Of a stretch of DNA of 46,945 bases, positions 40,875 to 46,945 are shown one piece after another (within the stretch, counting starts at the first letter, position 1; every line of letters starts with the position of its first letter). The stretch is from an uncultured beta proteobacterium (GTDB taxonomy: Bacteria > Pseudomonadota > Gammaproteobacteria > Burkholderiales > SG8-39). Under the pieces are notes generated by a model that saw nothing but the letters and a program-made list of their open reading frames with translations, was not told the DNA's origin and did no database searches. The stretch lies in NCBI GenBank assembly GCA_903859155.1, contig CAIOLO010000145.1, forward strand, positions 1 to 46,945, in the 5' to 3' direction. Made by a program: the position numbers and the translations under genes.

Positions 40875-41723
40875 CTATCGCTGGAGGAAAGCAAACCATT
40901 TCTTGCCCAGTGGCGGCGCGGAATGCTTCTCGGCTTCCTGTTTTTCCCGTACCATTTCACGAGAGGCGACGAACTTGTCGAGCAGCCCCCCCCCGTTGGA
41001 GCGCGCGATCATCGCAACCCCTTTGAGGGTTTGCGTCTTCTTCTGTTCCTTTTTCAGGACATGCTCGCGAATCAGTTGCTCGATTTCTTCGCAGACCACC
41101 AGAAACGAAGTCTTCAGCGCCTGGTTGGTGTCCTTGAAGAAATAGTTCTTGCCGAAAGAGTCCTGGGCGGCCTTCGAAAACAATACCGGGCTGGTAAGGC
41201 TGAACGGCACCGGAAATTGGCAATTGTTGAAGAAGTCGCGATGATTGCTGATGCTCAGCAGCCGGTTTGGAACCAGGATCACCCGGGGGGCCTGCAGGTT
41301 GGTCGAATTGAAAACGCGGGAAAAACGGGTGAGGAAGTCCATCGCGCTGGCCAGTTCGATGCCGGAGAGCGAGGTCGGTATGATGATGAAGTCGTAATCG
41401 AAAAACAGGCTTTCCGGGAAAATGTCGACCCAGGTCATATCCGCGATGACCACTTCGGAGGTGGTGCTCGCGACGCGCAGCGCCTCTTTCGCCTTCAATA
41501 TGCCCATTCCGGCGGACTTGTAGCCGAGGGCGTCGCAGACTGTCACGCAGGTGCTTGATTGGCAGCGAAGCAGCCAGGAACTCGCAGTCGCCTGGTGGTC
41601 ATAATCGATCAAGGTGACGCGCCTAGACTTGAAGTCGGAAAAATACGCCGCGAGGTTCGCGGCGAGCGTACTTTTTCCAACACCGCCCTTCTGGCTGGTG
41701 ACAAGAAGCTTTACATCGTTCAT
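40875..41723 (-). CDS. ParA/MinD-like P-loop ATPase
   Basis: This 282-residue ATPase has the deviant Walker A SQKGGVGKST at residues 10-19, LIDYDHQATAS near 38 (switch I/Walker A'), and FIIIPTSLSGIELASAMDF near 112, typical of ParA-type positioning ATPases. No ParB or parS site is seen nearby, so it is unlikely to be a plasmid partition gene; the downstream coiled-coil, two-TM and RodZ-like genes suggest a cargo-positioning role in the chromosome's own cell envelope (inference). A run of nine Gs on the coding strand (40986-40994) lies near the C terminus. It starts at ATG 41723. Confidence 0.75.
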   Translation of the reverse strand: MNDVKLLVTSQKGGVGKSTLAANLAAYFSDFKSRRVTLIDYDHQATASSWLLRCQSSTCVTVCDALGYKSAGMGILKAKEALRVASTTSEVVIADMTWVDIFPESLFFDYDFIIIPTSLSGIELASAMDFLTRFSRVFNSTNLQAPRVILVPNRLLSISNHRDFFNNCQFPVPFSLTSPVLFSKAAQDSFGKNYFFKDTNQALKTSFLVVCEEIEQLIREHVLKKEQKKTQTLKGVAMIARSNGGGLLDKFVASREMVREKQEAEKHSAPPLGKKWFAFLQR

Positions 41724-42026
41724 GAAAGATTCGCCTCAGCGTTGTTGCGAGTCGCTCCAATTCAGGGTCACACTGCCACAGATTGCATGTTTTTTATGTA
41801 AAGAATTATTAACGTCGACCGGGCGTCTCGCGCTTCTCCGGCTCGCCTGCGGCAGCCTGGGCTTGCGCGCAGGCGAGCCACAACAATGCAATAGGCGGGC
41901 AAATGTCTGCTTCTAAAGCGAAGCGGAAGGGCGGTCTGGGTTTGCTGGCGCCAGCTTTTGCTCGCGCTCAGGCGTGAATGAGCCTGCGCCTGCTGCAAGG
42001 CTTGCGGTTGGGCGCTGGTTGCGCGC
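41724..42026. other. Intergenic region with an 11-bp hairpin
   Basis: This 303-base gap between the ParA-like start and the DMT-transporter end has no gene I can support. GCTCGCCTGCG (41841-41851) pairs with CGCAGGCGAGC (41868-41878) over a 16-base loop, a strong hairpin that may terminate the DMT gene's transcript, though no T-run follows. An AT-rich stretch (41789-41811) just upstream of the ParA gene could hold its promoter. Confidence 0.4.
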
Positions 42027-42902
42027 TCAAGCTGGGGGCCGCACCACCAGTGCCACGCCGGCCACGGCGACGAGCATGCCTGCGATCGCCAGCGGCGTCA
42101 GCGTCTCGTCGAACATCAGCCAGGCGAGCAGCGCGGTCACCGCCGGCACCAGGTACATGAGGCTCGATACCGCGGTCGCGGCGCCGTGCCGGATCAGCAG
42201 GAGCAGCAGCGAGATGGCGCCCAGCGACAGCACCAGCACCAGCCAGCCCAGCGCGAACAGGAATTCGCCGCTCCACACCACCGGGCGGGTCTCCAAGAGC
42301 AGCGACAGCGGCAGCAACAGCGCCAGCGCTGCGATGAACTGCACCACCGATTGCGTGCGCAGGTCCTGCTTTCCGCAGAAGCGCTTCTGGTAGAGGGTGC
42401 CGGCGGTGATCGTCGCCAGCGCGACCAGCGTCACCGCCAACGACTCCCCGCTCACCACGCCCAGATCGATCTTGTTGAACACCACCATGAATACCCCGCC
42501 CAGGCCCAGCACGAAGCCGGCCCACTGGCGGCCGCTGACGGATTCCCCGTACAGCGGGCCGGCCAGCGCGGTGAGTATCGGTTGCAGGCTGACGATGAGC
42601 GAGGACAGCCCCGCGCTCATGCCCATGTCGATGCCGACGAACACCCCGCCCAGATAGCCCGCCTGCAGCAGCATGCCTGCCACCGCGACATGCACGATCT
42701 GTATGCCGCGCGGCCAGGGTGCGCGCATCGCAAACGCGATCAGGCTCATCAGCGCGATCACGACGATAAAGCGCAGCGACAGGAATTTCAGCGGCGGCGC
42801 ATAGGGCAGGCCGAACTTCGCGCCGATGAAGCCGGTGGCCCACAGGAGAACGAACAGGGCCGGCATGGCCTGCGTGTAGAGCTTGCTGTTTTTCGGGTTC
42901 AT
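42027..42902 (-). CDS. DMT/EamA-family transporter
   Basis: This 291-residue inner-membrane protein has about ten helices in two EamA repeats. LLWATGFIGAKFGL starts the first, and the second ends with VPAVTALLAWLMFDETLTPLAIAG, typical of drug/metabolite exporters. The substrate cannot be inferred. It begins at ATG 42902 and is divergent from the amidohydrolase. Confidence 0.9.
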   Translation of the reverse strand: MNPKNSKLYTQAMPALFVLLWATGFIGAKFGLPYAPPLKFLSLRFIVVIALMSLIAFAMRAPWPRGIQIVHVAVAGMLLQAGYLGGVFVGIDMGMSAGLSSLIVSLQPILTALAGPLYGESVSGRQWAGFVLGLGGVFMVVFNKIDLGVVSGESLAVTLVALATITAGTLYQKRFCGKQDLRTQSVVQFIAALALLLPLSLLLETRPVVWSGEFLFALGWLVLVLSLGAISLLLLLIRHGAATAVSSLMYLVPAVTALLAWLMFDETLTPLAIAGMLVAVAGVALVVRPPA

Positions 42903-42979
42903 GGGCGAAGTATCGCCAATTTTGCGACTTTGCGAGGCGGCGTCGCGGCTTTTTGCCCGGGAGTGGCGGCGACAATCGC

Positions 42980-43026
42980 TATAATCCGCGCAGACTATCG
43001 AACCCGACAGTGCAATTTACCGGAGG
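42980..43026 (+). promoter_or_regulatory. -10 element and ribosome binding site of the amidohydrolase gene
   Basis: A perfect TATAAT lies at 42980-42985, 46 bases before the GTG start. No good -35 is at standard spacing (TTGCCC sits at 42953, 21 bases away), so it may be activator-dependent. CGGAGG at 43021-43026 provides the ribosome binding site 5 bases before GTG 43032. Confidence 0.45.
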
Positions 43027-43031
43027 CAAGC

Positions 43032-44006
43032 GTGGCCCAGTCCAGACCATTCGTCATCGCTCTTGAGGAGCACTACGCAGATCCCGCGGTGCAGGCAAAG
43101 TCCGCCGCCGCCGGCGCGCCGCCGGTCACCTCCAGCATGTATGCACGGCTGGTCGAACAACTCAACGATCTGGGCGAGTTGCGCTTGAAACACATGGACG
43201 AGGCGGGCATCGACGTGCAGGTCATCTCGCACGCGCCCTCGGCGATCCAGCAGCTCGATGTCGCCACCTGCATCAAGCTGGCCACCGACACCAACAATCT
43301 GTTGCACGCGGCGGTGCTGCGGCATCCGACGCGCTTTGCCGGATTTGCGGCGCTGCCCACGCCCGATCCGGCGGCGGCGGCCGCTGAACTGGAGCGCTGT
43401 GTGACCAGGCTCGGTTTCAAGGGCGCGATGATCCACGGCCGCACCAGGGGCAAGTATCACGACGACCCGCGCTTCCACCCCATCTTCGAGCGCGCCCAGG
43501 CGCTGGATGTGCCCATCTACATCCACCCGGGCCAGCCGCATGAGGCGGTGGCCGAGGCCTACTACAACGACTACCTGAAGGATTTTCCCGCGCTTGCCAA
43601 CGCCGCCTGGGGCTACACCATCGACACCGCCAGCCAGATCCTGCGCATGATCCTCTCCGGGCTGTTCGACAAATATCCGAAGCTCAAGATCATCGTCGGG
43701 CACCAGGGCGAGGGCATGCCCTTCCTGGTCGATCGCGTCGACGAGGCCGTCAATCGCGGCGGCAAGCAGGTCGCCTTCAAGGAAATCTTCTGCAACAACT
43801 TCTGGATAACCACCAGCGGACACTTCTCGACGCCGGCGCTCACCTGCACGCTCATGGAAGTGGGCGTGGAGCGGGTGCTGTTCTCGGTGGACTACCCGTT
43901 CGTCGAGAACTCGCCCGGCACCCGCTGGATGGAGGGCGTGCCGCTGTCGCGCGAGGACAAGGACAAGATTCTCAGCGGCAATGCGCGCAAACTGCTGAAG
44001 ATGTAG
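43032..44006 (+). CDS. Amidohydrolase, gamma-resorcylate decarboxylase/ACMSD-like
   Basis: This 324-residue amidohydrolase-2 protein starts VIALEEHYA, where Glu and His are the first metal ligands, followed by IYIHPGQPHE near residue 158, IVGHQGEG near 217 and FSVDYPF near 282, matching the metal/active-site pattern of gamma-resorcylate (2,6-dihydroxybenzoate) decarboxylase and ACMSD. The exact aromatic acid is unknown. GTG 43032 has a GGAGG site 5-6 bases upstream; a much longer open frame to 42186 is a shadow. It is followed by an FmdB-like gene after 47 bases. Confidence 0.87.
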   Translation: MAQSRPFVIALEEHYADPAVQAKSAAAGAPPVTSSMYARLVEQLNDLGELRLKHMDEAGIDVQVISHAPSAIQQLDVATCIKLATDTNNLLHAAVLRHPTRFAGFAALPTPDPAAAAAELERCVTRLGFKGAMIHGRTRGKYHDDPRFHPIFERAQALDVPIYIHPGQPHEAVAEAYYNDYLKDFPALANAAWGYTIDTASQILRMILSGLFDKYPKLKIIVGHQGEGMPFLVDRVDEAVNRGGKQVAFKEIFCNNFWITTSGHFSTPALTCTLMEVGVERVLFSVDYPFVENSPGTRWMEGVPLSREDKDKILSGNARKLLKM

Positions 44007-44053
44007 CCCGGCCGCGCAGAACCTGCAGCCGCAAACGCCAGTGGAGTCCCGAC

Positions 44054-44338
44054 ATGCCCATCTATGAATATGCCCCGCTATCCGGCGAATGCAAACGCTG
44101 CCGCGGGCGCTTCGAGGTCTACCAGAAAATGGCCGACGAAAAACTCACCGCGTGTCCGGATTGCGGCCAGGCCTGCCAGCGCCAGATCAGCGCCGTCGCC
44201 CTGGGCGGAAAATTCAGCACCTCCGACAACGCCATAGCAAACACCGGGTTGACCAAGTACAAGAAAGTCGAAAAGGGCGTCTACGAAAGGACTGTGGGCG
44301 ATTACGGCTCGGAGATCCTGCACCGGACCGGCAGTTAG
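44054..44338 (+). CDS. FmdB-like zinc-ribbon protein
   Basis: This 94-residue protein starts MPIYEYAPLSGECKRC and has a second CxxC, CPDC, then a basic, polar tail (KKVEKGVYERTVGDYG). Compared with typical FmdB proteins, the first zinc knuckle is preceded by an extra PLSGE stretch, and the tail is longer. The role is unknown; its neighbour, an amidohydrolase, recalls FmdB members found near formamidase/acetamidase-type genes. Confidence 0.75.
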   Translation: MPIYEYAPLSGECKRCRGRFEVYQKMADEKLTACPDCGQACQRQISAVALGGKFSTSDNAIANTGLTKYKKVEKGVYERTVGDYGSEILHRTGS

Positions 44339-44387
44339 CCGCGGGCGCATATCCCGCTACGAAATTGAAAACGCCACGCCACGGCGG

Positions 44388-44471
44388 CGAGATATCCGCC
44401 AGCGCCTTTTCCTGGCATTCGAATTCCTGCCTCACCTGCGCCAGCGCTGCGGGGGTATTGATCTGCGTCAG
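44388..44471 (-). pseudogene. Fragment resembling the atzH/DUF3225 N terminus
   Basis: Immediately after the atzE stop, the minus strand in another frame encodes QINTPAALAQVRQEFE, then KALADIS, which resembles the start of AtzH-like proteins (IN-P-VLAEV-x3-F-x2-YE-ALV). No start codon precedes it, and similarity ends after about 27 codons. I read it as a decayed gene. The resemblance is short, so this call is tentative. Confidence 0.4.
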
Positions 44472-45862
44472 TTCATGTCCTTGGCAACCGGGGAGCGGCA
44501 TGCGCCTTCCTTTTCCAGCCAGGCCGCCACGCGCAGGGCCAGGCCTTCCTTCCACGGCGCGGCGATCACCTGCACGCCGATGGGCAGTTGCGCATTCCAC
44601 ACCGGCACCGCGACCACCGGCAAGCCGATAAACGAAATCGGCTGCGTCAGCAGGCCGATATTCGGGCGCAGCGGCACGCTCTTGCCGTTGACGATGCCGG
44701 TTTCGGTGCCCAGCAGCGGCGCCGCGAACGGCGTCGCCGGCGCCAGCAGGATGTCGATGTCGCGAAACAGTTCCAGCATGCGCGAGCGGTACCAGGCGCG
44801 AAAGCGCTGTGCCTGCAGTATCCACAGCGCCGGGATCAGCGCGCCGGCCAGCAGGCGGTCGCGGTTCAGCGGTTCGAAATCCGCGGCGCGCGTTTTCAGG
44901 TTTGCGAAGTGCTGCGCCGCGGCCTCGGCCGCGGTGATGAGGTAGGCGCTGGAACGGGCGCGCGCCGCTTCGGGCACGATGACCGTTTTGTCCGCGCCCA
45001 GGGCGCGCGCGACCAGGTCGCGTGCCGCGAGCGCCTCCGGATGCGCGATCTGCTCGAAGTAACCGCCGGCCATGGCGATGCGCAGGCCGGCGATGCCCTG
45101 GCTCAGGTGCGGCAGGGTCGCTTCGGCGGCGCGGTTCGAGCAGGCGAAGTCGTTCGGATCCGGACCCTGCAGCACGTCGTAGCAGGCGGCCAGGTCGGCA
45201 GCCGAGCGTGCGAACGGACCGGGGTGGTCCAGGCTCGCGGAAAACAGAAAACTGCCGCTGCGCGGCAGGCGGCCAAAAGTCGGTTTCAGTCCGAACAGGC
45301 CGCAGAACGAGGCGGGAACGCGGATCGAGCCGTTGGTGTCAGACCCCAGCGACAAGGGCACGCAACCGGCCGCGACAACTGCCGCCGAACCGCCCGAGGA
45401 ACCGCCGGCGGTGCGCCGCCGGTCGTGCGGATTGCGCGTCGCGCCGTAGTGCGTGTTCTCGGTGGTGAATCCATAGGCGTACTCGTCCATGTTGGTGGCG
45501 CCGATCAGGATCGCGCCGGCCGCGCGCATCCGCGCCACCAGCAGCGCGTCCTGTGCGGCAGGCGGGTTGGTTTTGTTGATGATCGAGCCCGCCAGCGTGA
45601 CTTCACCCTGGATGTCGTACAGGTTCTTCACCGCATACGGCACCCCGGCCAGCGGCGGCAGCGTGTCGCCGCGCGCGCGCCGCGCGTCGATGGCCGCGGC
45701 TTCGGCAAGCGCGCGCGCGCGCGTCAGGCTGGTGTAGGCGTTGATCTCCCGATTCCGCGACTCGCTGCGCTCAAGCGCAGCCTGCGTAATTTCGAGCGCG
45801 GAGGCAGCGCCGCTTTTTACATCTGCGGCCGTCGCCAGCGCGCCGGCGTCAGGATTTGTCAT
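44468..45862 (-). CDS. atzE: AtzE-family amidase (1-carboxybiuret hydrolase-type)
   Basis: This 464-residue amidase-signature enzyme has catalytic Lys in GVPYAVKNL near residue 78, the Ser-rich motif TAGGSSGGSAAVVAAG near 152 and the catalytic Ser in SDTNGSIRVPASF near 175. AtzE proteins hydrolyse 1-carboxybiuret in cyanuric-acid breakdown; related enzymes act on other ureido amides. Its start overlaps the stop of the DUF4089/AtzG gene (14 bases), so they are translationally coupled. Several (GC)-rich runs occur near 45705-45725. The lack of a cyanuric acid hydrolase gene here argues for another amide substrate. Confidence 0.85.
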   Translation of the reverse strand: MTNPDAGALATAADVKSGAASALEITQAALERSESRNREINAYTSLTRARALAEAAAIDARRARGDTLPPLAGVPYAVKNLYDIQGEVTLAGSIINKTNPPAAQDALLVARMRAAGAILIGATNMDEYAYGFTTENTHYGATRNPHDRRRTAGGSSGGSAAVVAAGCVPLSLGSDTNGSIRVPASFCGLFGLKPTFGRLPRSGSFLFSASLDHPGPFARSAADLAACYDVLQGPDPNDFACSNRAAEATLPHLSQGIAGLRIAMAGGYFEQIAHPEALAARDLVARALGADKTVIVPEAARARSSAYLITAAEAAAQHFANLKTRAADFEPLNRDRLLAGALIPALWILQAQRFRAWYRSRMLELFRDIDILLAPATPFAAPLLGTETGIVNGKSVPLRPNIGLLTQPISFIGLPVVAVPVWNAQLPIGVQVIAAPWKEGLALRVAAWLEKEGACRSPVAKDMN

Positions 45863-46046
45863 GCGAGAACACCGCGGCGGGTTCGACCTCGTGCGGCAGC
45901 GGGAAGTCCATCACCGCTTGCGCCATTTCCGCGAGGCGCTCGAGGTTCTGCACCACCCCCGGTCGATGCGCGGCATCGAGCGGCAGACCGATGGCCAGCG
46001 CCTGCGCGTCGACCAGCGCCGCGATGGCCGGATTTTCGGTATTCAT
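45849..46046 (-). CDS. atzG: AtzG-like (DUF4089) small subunit
   Basis: This 65-residue helical protein begins MNTENPAIAALVDAQALA and continues with LPLDAAHRPGVVQNLERLAEMAQAVMDFPL and HEVEPAAVF. This is the layout of AtzG, which forms a stable heterotetramer with AtzE and is needed for AtzE folding. ATG 46046 is preceded by AAGGAG on the minus strand (8 bases). The gene lies just after the decayed atzF-like fragment and overlaps the amidase start. Confidence 0.8.
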   Translation of the reverse strand: MNTENPAIAALVDAQALAIGLPLDAAHRPGVVQNLERLAEMAQAVMDFPLPHEVEPAAVFSHDKS

Positions 46047-46078
46047 GACCACTCCTTGTGCCGGTTGGGTATTGAATT

Positions 46079-46260
46079 CTACTGGCATCGGAAGGCGCGC
46101 CAGCCGCCGAAGGACGAAATATTGCAGGCGTCCTCCGCAGCATAGCCCTCGCAGAGGAAACCCATGACGGTACTGCCATCGGCCGGCTCCGGCGTGCGCC
46201 GCACCCAGTGGCGCCGGGATCGAGGCGACGCAGGCCGGGGTGCGCAAGATCAGCCTGCAC
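46079..46260 (-). pseudogene. Frameshifted fragment of an allophanate hydrolase (atzF) C terminus
   Basis: In one minus frame the sequence reads ASIPAPLG (around 46205-46225). After a frameshift near 46190, the next frame continues DGSTVMGFLCEGYA and ISSFGGWRAF to a stop at 46079. These are the conserved landmarks of the AtzF C-terminal domain (IPAPL, VKGFLCE, DI-FGGWRAY). No full gene is present. It sits 33 bases before atzG, where atzF-type genes commonly occur in cyanuric-acid/ureide clusters. Confidence 0.6.
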
Positions 46261-46400
46261 CAGCTGTTCGCGGCCAAAGCGGCGCACCGGCACACCTGCT
46301 CAGGCCTCGCGGCATGCCATGGCTATATCAAAAAGGGATTAAAACTTTGCGTAAAGAAACGCCAATAGGACATTTTTTTCATAAAATGTTTGAAAATAAG

Positions 46401-46945
46401 TCATTGTAAGCGGGCAAAATCCGGGAAGAATTCGCGCATCAGGAATTCTTCCAGGGCGGCGCTGTCCTTCTGGCGCGCCGAGAGCGTCACGCTGCGGTTG
46501 CTGACGGTTGAGTCCCAGCGGAAATCACCCTGTTCGTACTCGCGGATGGTGGCAATCATCCGGCGCACCACCGCAATGCGGATGTCGCTGGCGCTGCCCT
46601 TGCGCACTTCGATCACCTGGCGTGAATTGCGGTTGATGTCGCGGTTCCATCCGTAGAACACAAAATCGGCGGAATCGTAATAGATGTGCTCGATCTGGAA
46701 TATTCCGCCGGAATCCTTGCGTTGCTCGCCAAAGGTCGGCGCGCGTCTGGAATTCAGGTTTTCCGCGACGATGCGGTTGCGCCGCGTATTTTCATCCTCG
46801 GGAAGCGGCGGCGCGGGCGGCGCGACTTCGCCGCGGGCGCGCCGCCTTGCCTCGATCAGTGCCGCCAGGTCGCCGACGAGCGGCGCGCGCGCCGGGGCCT
46901 GCGGATTGGCCGCCGGGGTTGGCGGCGGCGGGGCTGGCGCCGGAC
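46401..46945 (-). CDS. Conserved Pro/Ala-rich protein, 5' end outside window
   Basis: The frame is open from the right edge to a stop at 46401, giving 180 residues or more. The visible part starts with a Pro/Ala-rich linker (APAPPPPTPAANPQAPA), then VGDLAALIEARRRARGE, then a globular domain (GGIFQIEHIYYDSADFVFYGW, then VIEVRKGSASDIRIAVV). This is a conserved protein type I have seen in betaproteobacteria, with no known function. The linker suggests an exported or membrane-anchored protein with the anchor in the missing N terminus. Between its stop and the atzF fragment the sequence is AT-rich (46330-46400) with an ACATTTT/AAAATGT hairpin and no gene. Confidence 0.65.
   Translation of the reverse strand, partial: PAPAPPPPTPAANPQAPARAPLVGDLAALIEARRRARGEVAPPAPPLPEDENTRRNRIVAENLNSRRAPTFGEQRKDSGGIFQIEHIYYDSADFVFYGWNRDINRNSRQVIEVRKGSASDIRIAVVRRMIATIREYEQGDFRWDSTVSNRSVTLSARQKDSAALEEFLMREFFPDFARLQ

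Noticed and set aside
40875-41723. ParA-like gene as evidence of an integrated plasmid or genomic island
   Set aside because: No ParB, parS-like repeats, integrase, transposase or tRNA target is visible; the downstream partners point to a chromosomal positioning role.
42186-43031. Upstream extension of the amidohydrolase frame
   Set aside because: The homology and the GGAGG site begin at GTG 43032; the extension is opposite the DMT transporter and is low-complexity Arg/Gln/His-rich.
45700-45725. (GC)n dinucleotide run in atzE
   Set aside because: Expected in a high-GC gene encoding Ala/Arg; the reading frame is intact.
46164-46409. Plus-strand frame of 81 codons near the right end
   Set aside because: It lies over the atzF-like fragment on the other strand and has no start signal or recognisable domain.

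Overview
This 47-kb window is GC-rich chromosomal DNA, most likely from a betaproteobacterium (Burkholderiales or a close relative). The evidence is five intact tripartite-tricarboxylate (TTT, Bug/TctC-type) periplasmic receptors plus remnants of at least one more, a slyX gene, FmdB zinc-ribbon proteins, an MCE lipid transporter whose permease carries a STAS-like domain, and an AtzE/AtzG amidase pair. No rRNA, tRNA, CRISPR array, transposase or phage gene was seen.

Left part (1-14.9 kb): an unidentified partial gene and an HTH-methyltransferase, then a catabolic region. It holds a Bug receptor with a clear promoter, a C-terminal Bug remnant, a second intact Bug gene, and two divergent operons. 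The minus operon is Bug / FAD-dependent oxidoreductase / ThDP-dependent enzyme. The plus operon is BKACE-type beta-keto acid cleavage enzyme / molybdenum hydroxylase large subunit / MhpA-like aromatic hydroxylase / crotonase. Together they look like uptake and breakdown of an aromatic or alicyclic carboxylic acid. An N-terminal Bug remnant between the operons and the C-terminal remnant at 3.3 kb lie on the same strand in the right order. This suggests that a 5.5-kb block replaced the middle of an ancestral Bug gene.

Middle part (15-31.5 kb): a CBS-domain protein behind a perfect FNR/Anr box; an overlapping FmdB / ChaN-PDZ lipoprotein / M1-like peptidase operon; a periplasmic OB-fold protein with an FNR-type box placed exactly as in class II promoters; S4-domain and SlyX genes; another Bug; and a cation diffusion facilitator. 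Next comes a cytochrome operon (SHP/DUF1924, diheme cytochrome c, membrane cytochrome b) joined to its own response regulator and sensor kinase. It is preceded by an array of five CTTAAG-type half-sites at 11-bp spacing and a divergent 54-residue membrane protein that gene callers would miss. A YcgR-like c-di-GMP protein and a four-gene MCE lipid-transport operon (minus strand) follow.

Right part (31.5-46.9 kb): a Bug receptor with an enolase-superfamily enzyme; an aspartoacylase-like deacylase, a two-gene chromate transporter and a CMD-family protein; a small Asp/Gly/Lys-rich protein and a methyltransferase; a four-gene ParA-like operon (ParA-type ATPase, coiled-coil protein, two-TM protein, RodZ-like HTH-TM protein) of unknown role; a DMT exporter; a gamma-resorcylate-decarboxylase-like amidohydrolase with an FmdB-like protein; and atzG-atzE flanked by decayed atzF-like and atzH-like fragments. 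A conserved Pro/Ala-rich protein runs off the right end.

The best candidates for undescribed biology are the ParA/RodZ-like operon (38.6-41.7 kb), the SHP cytochrome operon with its half-site array and micro-membrane protein (22.9-26.9 kb), and the divergent catabolic cluster (3.6-14.9 kb). All functional calls come from reading the sequence; no database search was run.
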